Notes: a model not told the origin generated them from the letters alone. A stretch of DNA of 36,317 nt from Alphaproteobacteria bacterium (GCA_022821735.1 JAJECZ010000172.1:1-36317); one strand, 5' to 3'. Counted from the stretch's first letter, positions 8,256 to 19,348 are shown. A program made the numbers and translations.

Positions 8256-8766
8256 GACGGCCTACGATCTCCTCGACCGCTGCGTCGGCCAACGCCTGGA
8301 TTTCGGCATCGGTGCGGTCCTGGATCGGGTGGGGGACGAAAATCATGGGCGGCTCGTAGCCGAGCGCGGCGGACTGCGCCTGCCACGCCTCCACGAACTC
8401 CGTGGTCGCCACGCCCACGCCGGGGACGCCGCGGGCTTCGAGGTCTGCGATATCATGCGTACAGCACGATGTGCAGGAGCCTCAGTCGGCCAGCCCTTCG
8501 ACGACGAGGGCGGCCTCCGACGCGATCTGCTGCTTGACGGCGACCGGGGCGATGCGCGCGAAGGTCGGCTTCATGTAGCGCTTCACTTCAATGCCCCGCT
8601 CGTCCAGGCGCATATGCAGACGGTCCAGGAAGATGTCGCCGCGCGCCTTGGAAATGTCGAGCAGGGCCACGGTCCTGCCGTCCAGCGAGGCCGGCCGGGC
8701 GAGCGGCTCGCGCCGCGCCGGCTCCACTTCGCCGGTCGGATCGACCAGCACCGGTGTGTTCCTCAC
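8245..8766 (-). CDS. UGSC-motif selenoprotein (173 aa; Sec at codon 95 encoded by in-frame TGA 8482-8484)
   Basis: GTG start at 8764-8766 with perfect AAGGAGG SD (8774-8780), 94 codons ending VVEGLAD, then TGA, then in-frame GSCTSCCTHDIADLEARGVPGVGVATTEFVEAWQAQSAALGYEPPMIFVPHPIQDRTDAEIQALADAAVEEIVGRLTA-stop (tca 8245-8247 on +). SECIS-like hairpin follows the TGA. The ORF track lists only the N-terminal part (8482-8766). Confidence 0.85.
8452..8470 (-). promoter_or_regulatory. bacterial SECIS-like stem-loop
   Basis: On the minus-strand RNA: AUCGUGC-UGUAC-GCAUGAU, 7 bp stem (one G-U) and 5-nt loop containing GU. Loop begins 18 nt after the UGA. Outer helices CUGC/GCAG (8473-8476 with 8445-8448) and GAGG/CCUC (8480-8483 with 8440-8443) can extend it. 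Confidence 0.75.
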
Positions 8767-10127
8767 GTTCCTACCTCCTTCGTTACGGGAATGCTGCCGA
8801 CCGGGCCGGTGGCGGCCCAGCCGGGCAGAATGGCGGAGAACATGCCCGCCCCGCCGCCGGCGCGCACGATCAGCAGGCCGCCCTCGCGCAGCTTGGGTGT
8901 CTCGTGGCCGGGTTCGTCGAGTGCGGTGCGGAGTGCGGCTTCCAGGTCCTCGCGCGACCAGCCGCCGTCCCGGAACACGCGGTCATGCTCCGGCGACACG
9001 ACGACCACGGCGTCGATATTGCGCCGGTTGCGGTTCTCGAGGCCCCGGAACACGTCCGCGAAGGTTTCCACAAGGGCCTCGGGCGTGCGGGAATCCTGGT
9101 CCACCACGCCCATCACGCCGTAGCCGGCAAACAGCGTGACCGCCGAGGCCCCTTTGCCCGCGCCCCGGCTCTCGGACAGCGGCGGCCAGGCGGAGCCCTC
9201 CTCGTCCTCAGGGAAGCAGAAGGTGTATTTGCCGGGATTGCCGAGCGCGGCCCGGTCCACGCCCTGCGGCTTGCCGCCGCCGACATTGCGCACCACCAGC
9301 TGCAGCGCGCGGCCGACGGTCGCGTTGGCGCGGTTGCCCTGCCCGAGGACGTTGCCCTTCGCGTTCATGCCGACGGCGCGGCGCACCGGGCCGTTCACGA
9401 TGACGATGGGGCCGATATAGTAGGTCGTCGCGAGCACCCCGTGCATGCAGAAGGCATCGTCCAGCGCCGCCTCGACCGCCGCCAGCACGACGGGCAGGTA
9501 TTCGGGCTTGCAGCCCGCCATCACGGCGTTGACCGCCACCTTCTCGACCGTGCAGGGCTGGAGGTTCGGCGGCGCGAGGCCCAGCACTTCGCCGGGATCG
9601 CGGGTAGTGCCGTCCAGCATCGCCAGCACGCGCGCCTCGGTCGGCGGCACGACTGGCAGCCCGTCCGACCAGCCGCGGTCGTAAGCCGCCTCGACCTCGT
9701 CTTCCAGCGGCGCCAGCGGCACCCGGCGGGACTTGAGATGCGCGGAGCCGAAACGCGCTGCAAGCGCCTCCGGCATTCCGGGCTCGACGTTCTTCGCCCC
9801 GCAGCCCGGCCGGAAGGGCGGCAGGCCGGCGCCGAGGCCTTCGAGGCCGGTCAGGCGCTCCCACTCCGCGCGGTCCCAGCCCCAGGTGCGCCCCGTCTCC
9901 TCGCCGTCCTCGCGCCGGATCAGGGTCGGCACGATCTCGACGCCGAGCCGGAAGGACCGCTCCAGCTCCTCGTCGAGCGCGCCGGACACGCTTTCCGGGA
10001 AGGCGGGGTCGTCCTGGGTCCATACGTCGAGCGCGAGCCCGGAGGCCGCAAGCTCGGCATAGACCGGCTCAAGCAGGGTGCAGGTCGGGCAGTCGCGCTT
10101 CACGACCAGGGTGAACTGTTTCGTCAT
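8763..10127 (-). CDS. thioredoxin-like domain fused to a conserved uncharacterised domain; translationally coupled to the UGSC selenoprotein
   Basis: N-terminal TLVVKRDCPTCTLLEPVYAEL (CxxC) ... GVEIVPTLI cis-Pro-like motif; C-terminal ~320 aa region DRGWSDGLPVVPPTEARV...LQPCTVEKVAVNAVMAGCKPEYLPVVLAAV... GTGA overlap with downstream gene. Confidence 0.75.
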   Translation of the reverse strand: MTKQFTLVVKRDCPTCTLLEPVYAELAASGLALDVWTQDDPAFPESVSGALDEELERSFRLGVEIVPTLIRREDGEETGRTWGWDRAEWERLTGLEGLGAGLPPFRPGCGAKNVEPGMPEALAARFGSAHLKSRRVPLAPLEDEVEAAYDRGWSDGLPVVPPTEARVLAMLDGTTRDPGEVLGLAPPNLQPCTVEKVAVNAVMAGCKPEYLPVVLAAVEAALDDAFCMHGVLATTYYIGPIVIVNGPVRRAVGMNAKGNVLGQGNRANATVGRALQLVVRNVGGGKPQGVDRAALGNPGKYTFCFPEDEEGSAWPPLSESRGAGKGASAVTLFAGYGVMGVVDQDSRTPEALVETFADVFRGLENRNRRNIDAVVVVSPEHDRVFRDGGWSREDLEAALRTALDEPGHETPKLREGGLLIVRAGGGAGMFSAILPGWAATGPVGSIPVTKEVGT

Positions 10128-10172
10128 GGCGCGGCCACGCTACCGCATCGTTCCGCGCCTGTCTTGCAGGAA

Positions 10173-11864
<1,692 letters not shown>

Positions 11865-11949
11865 GTGCTAATCGCCGGAATTCCGCCATATTGCACCCGG
11901 AGATTTTAGTGTTCCGGATGCAGCATCTTCGCGGGAGGGCCGGAAGCCC

Positions 11950-12639
11950 ATGAAACACAAGATCGCCCTCGTCGACGACGACCGCAATATCCTCACATCG
12001 GTGACGATGGCGCTTGAGGCGGAAGGCTTCGATGTCCACACCTATGTGGACGGCGAACAGGCCTGGCCGGCCTTGCGCAACAACAGCGTCGATCTGGCGG
12101 TCCTGGACATCAAGATGCCGCGCATGGACGGAATGGAATTGCTGCAGCGCGTGCGGGCGAAGACGACGCTTCCCGTCATTTTCCTCACCACCAAGGTCGA
12201 GGAGCAGGATGAGGAACTCGGCCTGAACATGGGGGCCGACGACTACATAAAGAAGCCGTTTTCGCAGCGCCTGCTGATTGCGCGCATCCGCGCCCTGTTG
12301 CGCCGCAAGGAGCTGGACCGGGAGGGCGGTGCCGGGAATGTGCTGGTGCGGGGCGATCTCACCGTCGATCCGGACCGCTATCTGTGCACCTGGAAAGGCG
12401 AGATGGTGAAGCTCACGGTCACCGAGCTGCTGATTTTGAGTTCGCTCGCCTACCGGGCCGGCTACGTGAAGACCCGGGACCAGCTGATGACGGCCGCCTA
12501 CGGCCTCGACGCCATGGCCAACGACCGGGTCATCGACAGCCATATCAAGCGGATGCGCCGCAAATTCCGCGCTGTGGACTCGACTTTCTCCTCGATCGAG
12601 ACGCTCTACGGCGGCGGATACTGCTACCGCCCGTCATAG
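11950..12639 (+). CDS. chvI: two-component response regulator ChvI
   Basis: [53 protein letters not shown], OmpR-type C-terminal winged helix. Followed by chvG and hprK. Confidence 0.93.
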   Translation: MKHKIALVDDDRNILTSVTMALEAEGFDVHTYVDGEQAWPALRNNSVDLAVLDIKMPRMDGMELLQRVRAKTTLPVIFLTTKVEEQDEELGLNMGADDYIKKPFSQRLLIARIRALLRRKELDREGGAGNVLVRGDLTVDPDRYLCTWKGEMVKLTVTELLILSSLAYRAGYVKTRDQLMTAAYGLDAMANDRVIDSHIKRMRRKFRAVDSTFSSIETLYGGGYCYRPS

Positions 12640-12646
12640 CCGCGGG

Positions 12647-14275
12647 ATGGCCCGGCACGGCGGAGGCATGGCGGTCCGACGCAAGGCGAGGCGATGGTAC
12701 CGCTCTCCGCTGATGCGCCGTCTCCTGGCGGTGAACCTGCTTGCGCTCATCATCCTGGCGGCGAGTCTGCTCTATCTCGGAGGCTACAAGCGCGAACTGA
12801 TCGAGACCGAACTCCGCCTGGCGGAGGCCAAGGGCCGGACCATCGCAGTCGCTCTGGGGCACGCGTCAACGGAACTTCTGGCCGAAGGCGAACCCGCCCT
12901 GGATACGAAGGGGGCCGAACCCCTGCTGCGGCGGCTCATCGAAGAGTCGAGCCTGCGGGTGCGGGTACGGGTGCGGGTGTTCGGCCTCGACGGGACGCTT
13001 CAGCTGGACAGCCGGCGGTTTCCCGGCTTCGGCGACGCCGTGGAAAGCGAGCCCCTGCCCCCGGCCGGAGGCTGGAACATCTTCGGCGCGCCGCTGCGCT
13101 GGATGCTGGGGCTGTTCGACCTCGCCTTCCGGGAGCTGGAGACCATCGAGCCCTATGTGGAACGCGCGGAACAGAGGGCGTCGGACTATCGCGAGGTCGA
13201 AGGAGCATTGCGCGGGGAAACCGGCCAGGTCGTCCGCTCGCTCGGCGCAAGGGGGCTCGTGCTGAGCGTTGCCTTGCCGATCCGGGACTTCAAGCGCGTG
13301 GTGGGCGCGGCGATGGTTTCCGCAGACGGCCGCGCCATCGACGAGGCCGTGAGCGAGATCCGCCTGAACATCCTCTCGGCCGCTGGCGTGGCGCTGGTCG
13401 TGACCGTCCTGCTCACGATCTACATGGCGCGCGGCATAGCGACGCCGTTGAGGGACCTTGCGGCGACCGCCGAGCGCGTCCGTCCCGGTTTCGGCCGGGT
13501 GGATATCCAGGAGCTGAGGGGCCGCAACGACGAAATCGGCGATCTTTCCGCCGCCCTGCGCCGGATGACTCATGCGCTCTGGGAAGGGATGGAAGAGACC
13601 GAGAAATTCGCCGCAGACGTCAGCCACGAGCTCAGAACGCCGCTGGCGTCCACCTACAGCGCGGCGGAAACCGCGATGCGCGAGAACGACCCGGCCAGGA
13701 GGCGCAGGCTGATGCAGATCGTCCTGGACGATGTCAGGCGCCTGAATCGGTTGATCGACAGCGTGGCGGACTTTTCCAGTCTCGGCGCCCAGTTTTCGCG
13801 CGCGGAAACCCGCCCGGTCGATATGCGGGAGGCGGTCGAAGCCTGTGTCGAAGCCGAAGCGCCGCCTCAGCCGGTATTGGCAGTCGAATCGACGGAGCCG
13901 TTCATTGTCCGCGGCCTCGAAGAACAGCTCGTACGCGTCGTCCGCAACCTGATCGACAATGCCCGGTCGTTCTCTCCCGCGGCGGGAGGCGTGAGGCTCT
14001 CGCTTGCGCGGCACGGGGACGAGGTGGTTCTTCGGGTGGACGATGACGGCCCGGGCATCCAGGCCGGCAAGGAGGAAACCATCTTCGAGCGCTTCTATTC
14101 CGACCGCCCGGAAGCCGGCGAGCATTCCGAACGGCATTCGGGCCTCGGGCTGTCGATTTCGCGCGATATCGCGAGGCTCCACGGCGGCAGCATCGCCGCG
14201 TCCAACCGCTCCGGCGACGGCGGCGCCGTTCGGGGCGCCCGGTTCGAACTCCGTTTGCCGGCGGCCGAGGCCTGA
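12647..14275 (+). CDS. chvG: sensor histidine kinase ChvG
   Basis: Transmembrane LLAVNLLALIILAASLLYL, HAMP, FAADVSHELRTPLAS H-box, N-box NLIDNARSFSP, DDDGPGI, GLGLSISRDIARLHGG. Confidence 0.92.
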   Translation: MARHGGGMAVRRKARRWYRSPLMRRLLAVNLLALIILAASLLYLGGYKRELIETELRLAEAKGRTIAVALGHASTELLAEGEPALDTKGAEPLLRRLIEESSLRVRVRVRVFGLDGTLQLDSRRFPGFGDAVESEPLPPAGGWNIFGAPLRWMLGLFDLAFRELETIEPYVERAEQRASDYREVEGALRGETGQVVRSLGARGLVLSVALPIRDFKRVVGAAMVSADGRAIDEAVSEIRLNILSAAGVALVVTVLLTIYMARGIATPLRDLAATAERVRPGFGRVDIQELRGRNDEIGDLSAALRRMTHALWEGMEETEKFAADVSHELRTPLASTYSAAETAMRENDPARRRRLMQIVLDDVRRLNRLIDSVADFSSLGAQFSRAETRPVDMREAVEACVEAEAPPQPVLAVESTEPFIVRGLEEQLVRVVRNLIDNARSFSPAAGGVRLSLARHGDEVVLRVDDDGPGIQAGKEETIFERFYSDRPEAGEHSERHSGLGLSISRDIARLHGGSIAASNRSGDGGAVRGARFELRLPAAEA

Positions 14276-14721
14276 TGCGGGTCCACGCAAGCTGCATCGC
14301 GTTCGACGGCATGGGCGTGCTGCTGCGCGGGCCGCCGGGGGCGGGCAAGTCCGACCTCGCGCTCAGGGCTGTCGAAGCGGGCGCGCGGCTGGTCGCCGAC
14401 GATCTCGTTGCGCTGGACCTTCGCGGCGACCGCGTCTGGGCGGGCCCCCTGCCCCGGGCCGGCGGCAGGCTGGAAGTGCGCGGGGTCGGGATCGTTCGGC
14501 TGCCGGCGCTGGATGGCGCGCCGCTTGTGCTGATCGCCGACCTTGCCGCGCCGGAGCGGCTGCCCGAGCCGGAATTCGAGTCCCTCCTGGGTCGGCGGGT
14601 GAGGCGTATCCGGTTGGCGCCGTTCGAGATTTCGGCAGCAATCAAACTGCGCCTTGCCGTGCATATGGCATCGGAGGATAAAGGCGCCGCACGAGTGTCG
14701 GACAACGATGACGGTCGGTAG
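14275..14721 (+). CDS. hprK: HPr kinase/phosphorylase (short alphaproteobacterial form)
   Basis: VLLRGPPGAGKSDLALRAVEAGARLVADDLVAL; VRGVGIVRLP; position between chvG and rapZ. Confidence 0.9.
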   Translation: MRVHASCIAFDGMGVLLRGPPGAGKSDLALRAVEAGARLVADDLVALDLRGDRVWAGPLPRAGGRLEVRGVGIVRLPALDGAPLVLIADLAAPERLPEPEFESLLGRRVRRIRLAPFEISAAIKLRLAVHMASEDKGAARVSDNDDGR

Positions 14722-15634
14722 CGAATCCATGCGCAGACGCCTCGTGCTGGTAACCGGCATGTCCGGGGCCGGCCGCTCCACCGCCCTGAAGGAACTCGAG
14801 GACCTCGGGTTCGAAGCGATCGACAATATTCCGCTGGCCATGCTGGACGGCATCGATACGGACCGTTCCGGGCGCCCGCTGGCAGTGGGGATCGACGCCC
14901 GCGCGCGCGACTTCGCCATAGAGGCGGTGCTGGAGCGCATCGCGGACGCTGCGGCCCGTTTCGACATCGCGCCGCTGTTCCTGCACGCCGACGAAGAAAC
15001 CCTGACACGCCGGTATCGGGAGACGCGCCGGCGGCATCCGATGGCGCCGGACGGCAGCCTCATTGCCGGCATCGAGCGGGAGCGCCGGCTGCTGGAGCCG
15101 CTGCGCCGCGCTGCGGATATCGTCATCGACACGTCCCTGCTGACCGCGCACGACCTCCGCCGCCTGCTGCGGGCGCATTTCACCTCCGACCCGCAGGAAG
15201 GCATGTCGATTTTCGTCACTTCCTTCGCGTTCCGCCTCGGGCTGCCGCGCGAGGCGGACCTGGTGTTCGACATGCGGTTCCTGTCCAACCCCCACTACAT
15301 CGATGCGTTGCGGCCGTTGACGGGCCGCGACGAGGCGGTTGGCGCGCACATAGCCGCAGACCCGGACTTCGCGTCCTTTCTCGAAGGCGTCGGCGGTCTG
15401 CTGGGGACGCTCCTGCCCCGCTATGCGCGGGAGGGCCGCGCCTATCTGACGATCGCTCTTGGCTGCACCGGCGGCCGCCACCGCTCCGTCTTTACCGCCG
15501 AAGAGCTGGCGCGCCTGTTGCGCGAACAGGGCTGGCGGGCCACGCTCACCCATCGCGACCTCGATGAGGCGCGTGAAGATTCGGAGGCGTCGGACGGGCC
15601 GTCCGGCGCGCTGGAAACGGAGAACAGCCCATGA
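14708..15634 (+). CDS. rapZ: RNase adapter RapZ (YvcJ family)
   Basis: LVLVTGMSGAGRSTALKELEDLGFEAIDNIP; GLPREADLVFDMRFLSNPHY; IALGCTGGRHRSVFTAEEL. Start could also be ATG 14729. Confidence 0.93.
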   Translation: MTVGSESMRRRLVLVTGMSGAGRSTALKELEDLGFEAIDNIPLAMLDGIDTDRSGRPLAVGIDARARDFAIEAVLERIADAAARFDIAPLFLHADEETLTRRYRETRRRHPMAPDGSLIAGIERERRLLEPLRRAADIVIDTSLLTAHDLRRLLRAHFTSDPQEGMSIFVTSFAFRLGLPREADLVFDMRFLSNPHYIDALRPLTGRDEAVGAHIAADPDFASFLEGVGGLLGTLLPRYAREGRAYLTIALGCTGGRHRSVFTAEELARLLREQGWRATLTHRDLDEAREDSEASDGPSGALETENSP

Positions 15635-16047
15635 TCGGCCTGGCGCTCGTTACGCATGGCCGCCTGGCAAGCGAACTGCTTGCGGCGCTCGAGCATGTCG
15701 TCGGGCCGCAGGAGCAGGTCTCGGCCGTGTGCATCGGTCCCGACGACGACATGGAGGATCGCCGAACGGAAATCGCCCGCGTTGCGAAGGCCCTCAACAC
15801 CGGGGACGGCGTTGTCCTGTTGACCGACATGTTCGGCGGCACACCCTCGAACCTCGCCATTTCGGTGCTGGGCGCGTCCAACAGGGGCGAGGTCGAGGTG
15901 ATCGCAGGGGTCAACCTGCCGATGCTGGTCAAGCTCGCGACCTGCCGCCGGCACAAGACGCTCGCCGAGGCCGTCGCGGATGCCGAGGAAGCCGGGCGGA
16001 AATACATCCAGATCGCCTCGAAACTGCTCGCCGAGGCGCCCGGCTGA
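15631..16047 (+). CDS. PTS EIIA component, mannose family
   Basis: MIGLALVTHGRLASELLAALEHVVG; VVLLTDMFGGTPSNLAISV; GVNLPMLVKL. Confidence 0.92.
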   Translation: MIGLALVTHGRLASELLAALEHVVGPQEQVSAVCIGPDDDMEDRRTEIARVAKALNTGDGVVLLTDMFGGTPSNLAISVLGASNRGEVEVIAGVNLPMLVKLATCRRHKTLAEAVADAEEAGRKYIQIASKLLAEAPG

Positions 16048-16048
16048 C

Positions 16049-16315
16049 ATGCCCTCGGCGCATTTGCGGATCGTCAACGAACGCGGCCTGCACGCGCGCG
16101 CCGCGGCGAAATTCGTGGCGCTTGCGGGGCGCTTCGACGCCGAGGTGCATGTCACCCACCACGACATGACCGTGCCGGGCGTCTCGATCATGGGCCTGTT
16201 GCTGCTCGGCGCCGGTAAGGGCTGCGAAATCGAGGTGGTCTGCGAGGGCGCCCAGGCCGCCGCTGCCCTGGCCGCCCTTCGGGCGCTCGTTGCGGACGGC
16301 TTCAGCGAGACATGA
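16049..16315 (+). CDS. HPr family phosphocarrier protein
   Basis: RIVNERGLHARAAAKFVALA His15 motif and GVSIMGLLLLGAGKGCEIEV Ser46-region motif. Confidence 0.92.
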   Translation: MPSAHLRIVNERGLHARAAAKFVALAGRFDAEVHVTHHDMTVPGVSIMGLLLLGAGKGCEIEVVCEGAQAAAALAALRALVADGFSET

Positions 16316-16330
16316 CGGCGGCCGGCGCGC

Positions 16331-16753
16331 TCACCCGGCCGTCCATGGGTCGATGAGCTCAACTCCGGTGTCGGCGAAGTCCCGGACATTGCGGGTCGCC
16401 AGCGCCATGCTGCGCGAGAGCGCGATGGCGGCGATCTGGCAGTCCGCCGGCGAAATCGGCCGGCCCGACCGGCGGCGGCGGGCGGCGACTTCCGCATAGA
16501 CGCGCGCCGCCCGGCTGTCGAACGGCAGGATGCGGTCGGCGAACAGCCGGCCGAAAGCGCGTTGTGCGGCATCCGCGAGGTTTCGGCGGCGCGCCCCGTC
16601 GGGCAGGAAGGCGACGCCAGCGCGGATCTCCGCCTCGGTCACCGCCGCCACGAACAATCGCTCGGCGCGCTGGCTGTCCATCCAGGCGACAACCTCCGGA
16701 TTCGGCGTAGCGCGCATCGTTTCAGAGACGACATTCGTGTCGAGCACGACCAT
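16331..16753 (-). CDS. type II toxin, PIN domain (VapC/FitB-like)
   Basis: MVVLDTNVVSETMR ... VAAVTEAEIRAGVAFLPDG ... ISPADCQIAAIALSRSMALATRNVRDFADTGVELIDPW. Confidence 0.92.
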   Translation of the reverse strand: MVVLDTNVVSETMRATPNPEVVAWMDSQRAERLFVAAVTEAEIRAGVAFLPDGARRRNLADAAQRAFGRLFADRILPFDSRAARVYAEVAARRRRSGRPISPADCQIAAIALSRSMALATRNVRDFADTGVELIDPWTAG

Positions 16754-16762
16754 TCCTGCCGC

Positions 16763-17008
16763 TCAATCGAAGGTGGGCGGATCGCGCATCGGTTCGCGCG
16801 GCGGCAATTCCAGTTCGACGCCGCCGAAGGGCTTGAACAATTCGTGGATCATCGTGCCCAATCCCTGCGCCGGCGGGTCCTCCCGCTGCACTGCCGAGCG
16901 CAGGATGGTTCGCGCCTCCTCCTCCATGGACCGGCCGTTGGCCGCCGCACGCAGACGCAGGCGCGTTTTCACTTCGTCGTCGAGCTTGCGGATCGTGATG
17001 CTCGCCAT
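16763..17008 (-). CDS. antitoxin, FitA/StbC-like ribbon-helix-helix
   Basis: MASITIRKLDDEVKTRLRLRAAANGRSMEEEARTILRSAV; hidden in the track inside a spurious 1213-aa ORF; 9 nt upstream of the toxin start. Confidence 0.9.
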   Translation of the reverse strand: MASITIRKLDDEVKTRLRLRAAANGRSMEEEARTILRSAVQREDPPAQGLGTMIHELFKPFGGVELELPPREPMRDPPTFD

Positions 17009-17050
17009 CGCCCCCTGCCCTCCTCCCGGCCTGAATGACAGCCTAGAACG

Positions 17051-17067
17051 TGATTGCAATGCAATCA
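17051..17067. promoter_or_regulatory. perfect palindrome, candidate toxin-antitoxin operator
   Basis: TGATTGCA-A-TGCAATCA, 8-nt arms around 1 nt, 43 nt upstream of antitoxin start. Confidence 0.5.
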
Positions 17068-17170
17068 AGACAAGCAGGCGCCAGCGTCCGGTTGAAAGGA
17101 TGCCCCGCCGCTTGCTATACGCATCGGGCTTTTCGCGAGCATCCCTTTCCGAACAAGGATCTGTCCTCCG

Positions 17171-18457
17171 ATGCCCGATTATGAGGTTGCCGATATCTCG
17201 CTTGCCGACTGGGGCCGCAAGGAGATCGCCATCGCCGAAACCGAGATGCCGGGGTTGATGGCGATCCGCGAGGAATACGGCCCGTCCCGGCCGCTGGAGG
17301 GCGCGCGGATTGCGGGCTGCCTGCACATGACCATCCAGACCTCGGTGCTGATCGAAACGCTGCAGACGCTGGGCGCGGAGGTGCGCTGGTCGTCCTGCAA
17401 CATTTTCTCGACCCAGGACCAGGCGGCTGCGGCCATGGCGGCGTCCGGCGTGCCCGTCTTCGCCTGGAAGGGCGAGACGGAAGACGAGTACTGGCAATGC
17501 GTGCACCGCACGGTGGAGGGGCCGGGCGGCTGGCATCCGAACCTGCTGCTCGACGATGGCGGCGACCTGACCAGGCTCATGCACGACGACTATCCGGAAC
17601 TCATGGGCGGCGTGCGGGGCGTGTCGGAGGAGACGACGACCGGCGTGCTGCGCCTCTACGAGATGGCGAAGACCGGCTCGCTCGCCTGCCCGGCTTTCAA
17701 CGTCAACGACTCGGTGACCAAGTCCAAGTTCGACAATCTCTACGGCTGCCGCGAGAGCCTCGTGGACGGGATCAAGCGCGCCACCGACGTGATGATCGCC
17801 GGCAAGTCCGCGCTCGTCTGCGGCTATGGCGATGTCGGCAAGGGGTCGGCGGAGAGCCTGCGCAGCCAGGGCGCGCGCGTCATGGTAAGCGAGATCGACC
17901 CGATCTGCGCCCTCCAGGCCTGCATGGCCGGCTACGAGGTCGTGCGCCTCGACGATGTCGCGGACCGGGTGGACATCGTGGTGACGGCGACCGGCAATAC
18001 CGATGTCGTGACCATCGACCACATGCGCGCCATGAAGGACCGGGCGATCATCTGCAATATCGGCCATTTCGACAATGAGATTCAGGTGGACGCGCTGCGG
18101 AACCTGGTCTGGCACAATGTCAAACCGCAGGTGGACGAGGTCGAATTTCCCGACGGCAAACGGCTGATCCTGCTGGCGGAGGGCCGACTGGTGAACCTCG
18201 GCTGCGCGACCGGCCATCCGAGCTTCGTGATGTCGGCGAGCTTCTCCAACCAGGTGCTGGCCCAGATCGAACTCTGGACCAACGGGGAGCAATACGACCG
18301 GCAGGTGCATGTGCTGCCGAAGCATCTCGACGAGAAGGTCGCCCTGCTGCACCTGTCGCGGCTCGGCGCCCGGCTGACCGAATTGCGCCCGGACCAGGCG
18401 GACTATATCGGCGTCCCGCAGGCCGGACCGTTCAAGCCCGACTACTACCGCTACTGA
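17171..18457 (+). CDS. ahcY: adenosylhomocysteinase
   Basis: [64 protein letters not shown]-terminus. Confidence 0.96.
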   Translation: MPDYEVADISLADWGRKEIAIAETEMPGLMAIREEYGPSRPLEGARIAGCLHMTIQTSVLIETLQTLGAEVRWSSCNIFSTQDQAAAAMAASGVPVFAWKGETEDEYWQCVHRTVEGPGGWHPNLLLDDGGDLTRLMHDDYPELMGGVRGVSEETTTGVLRLYEMAKTGSLACPAFNVNDSVTKSKFDNLYGCRESLVDGIKRATDVMIAGKSALVCGYGDVGKGSAESLRSQGARVMVSEIDPICALQACMAGYEVVRLDDVADRVDIVVTATGNTDVVTIDHMRAMKDRAIICNIGHFDNEIQVDALRNLVWHNVKPQVDEVEFPDGKRLILLAEGRLVNLGCATGHPSFVMSASFSNQVLAQIELWTNGEQYDRQVHVLPKHLDEKVALLHLSRLGARLTELRPDQADYIGVPQAGPFKPDYYRY

Positions 18458-19233
18458 GCGTTGCCGGGCGCAGGCAGCAGGCCCTCCAGAACGGTTGCGA
18501 GAAGCGCCAGGTCGGCAGGGCGGCTGAGCCGGTGGTCGCCGTCTTTCACGAAAACCGCCCGCACATCCTCGCATTCGAGACGCTCGATCAGCCGCAGCGA
18601 CTCCCGCCAGGGAACGGCGTCGTCGCGCATCCCGTGAAGGAGGCGCACCGGCCGGCGCAGGGCGATCGGGCCGTCCAGCAGGCAGTGGCGCTTTCCATCC
18701 TCGATCAGCGCCTTCGTGATCGTGTAGGGCCCGTCCCCGTACTCGCTCGGGCGCAGGAAGAATCCCTGCCCGTCGAGCGCGCGGCGCTGCTCCGCCGTCA
18801 ATCCCGCCTCCATGCGCCGCACGAAATCGGCCGCCGGGGCAATGCCGATGAGCGCATGAATCCGCTCCGGACGGGCCAGCGCCGCCAGCAGCATCAGCCA
18901 GCCGCCCATGCTGGAGCCGACCAGTATCTGCGGCCCCTCCGTCAGCCGGTCGAGCACCGCGAGCGTGTCGGCGAGCCAGTCCGAAATCACCGCCTCGTCG
19001 AACCGCCCGCCCGAGGTGCCGTGGCCCCGATAGTCGAACCGGAGAAAGGCCCTGCCCTGCCGCCGGCAGAGGGCGTCCAGGGCCGTGGCCTTCTCGCCCG
19101 TCATGTCGGACATAAAGCCGCCGAGGAACACCACCCCCGGCTCCCATCCGGCGACGCGCCGGTAAGCCAGCGGCGGCCCGTCCGGTCGGGTCAGGAACTC
19201 CGGCTTCGGGTCTTCCTTCTCCGTCACGGCCAC
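18451..19233 (-). CDS. alpha/beta hydrolase
   Basis: [27 protein letters not shown] nucleophile elbow; [13 protein letters not shown]. Confidence 0.85.
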   Translation of the reverse strand: MAVTEKEDPKPEFLTRPDGPPLAYRRVAGWEPGVVFLGGFMSDMTGEKATALDALCRRQGRAFLRFDYRGHGTSGGRFDEAVISDWLADTLAVLDRLTEGPQILVGSSMGGWLMLLAALARPERIHALIGIAPAADFVRRMEAGLTAEQRRALDGQGFFLRPSEYGDGPYTITKALIEDGKRHCLLDGPIALRRPVRLLHGMRDDAVPWRESLRLIERLECEDVRAVFVKDGDHRLSRPADLALLATVLEGLLPAPGNAQ

Positions 19234-19348
19234 CTCCGATCATGCAACGGAACGCAGCCTCAGCCTGCAACCGATCCGCCGAAGACGCCAGCCATGGGCA
19301 AGCCGGGCCTTCACATTGCCGCCGAGATTGCCGATGGTCGCGTTTGCC

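Noticed and set aside
8482-8766. 94-aa protein as given in the ORF track
   Set aside because: The TGA is followed by GSC in frame, a SECIS-like hairpin and 78 plausible codons; better explained as a Sec codon than a stop.
17068-17170. Possible SAH riboswitch upstream of ahcY
   Set aside because: No recognisable SAH riboswitch core could be identified by eye; a covariance-model search would be needed.
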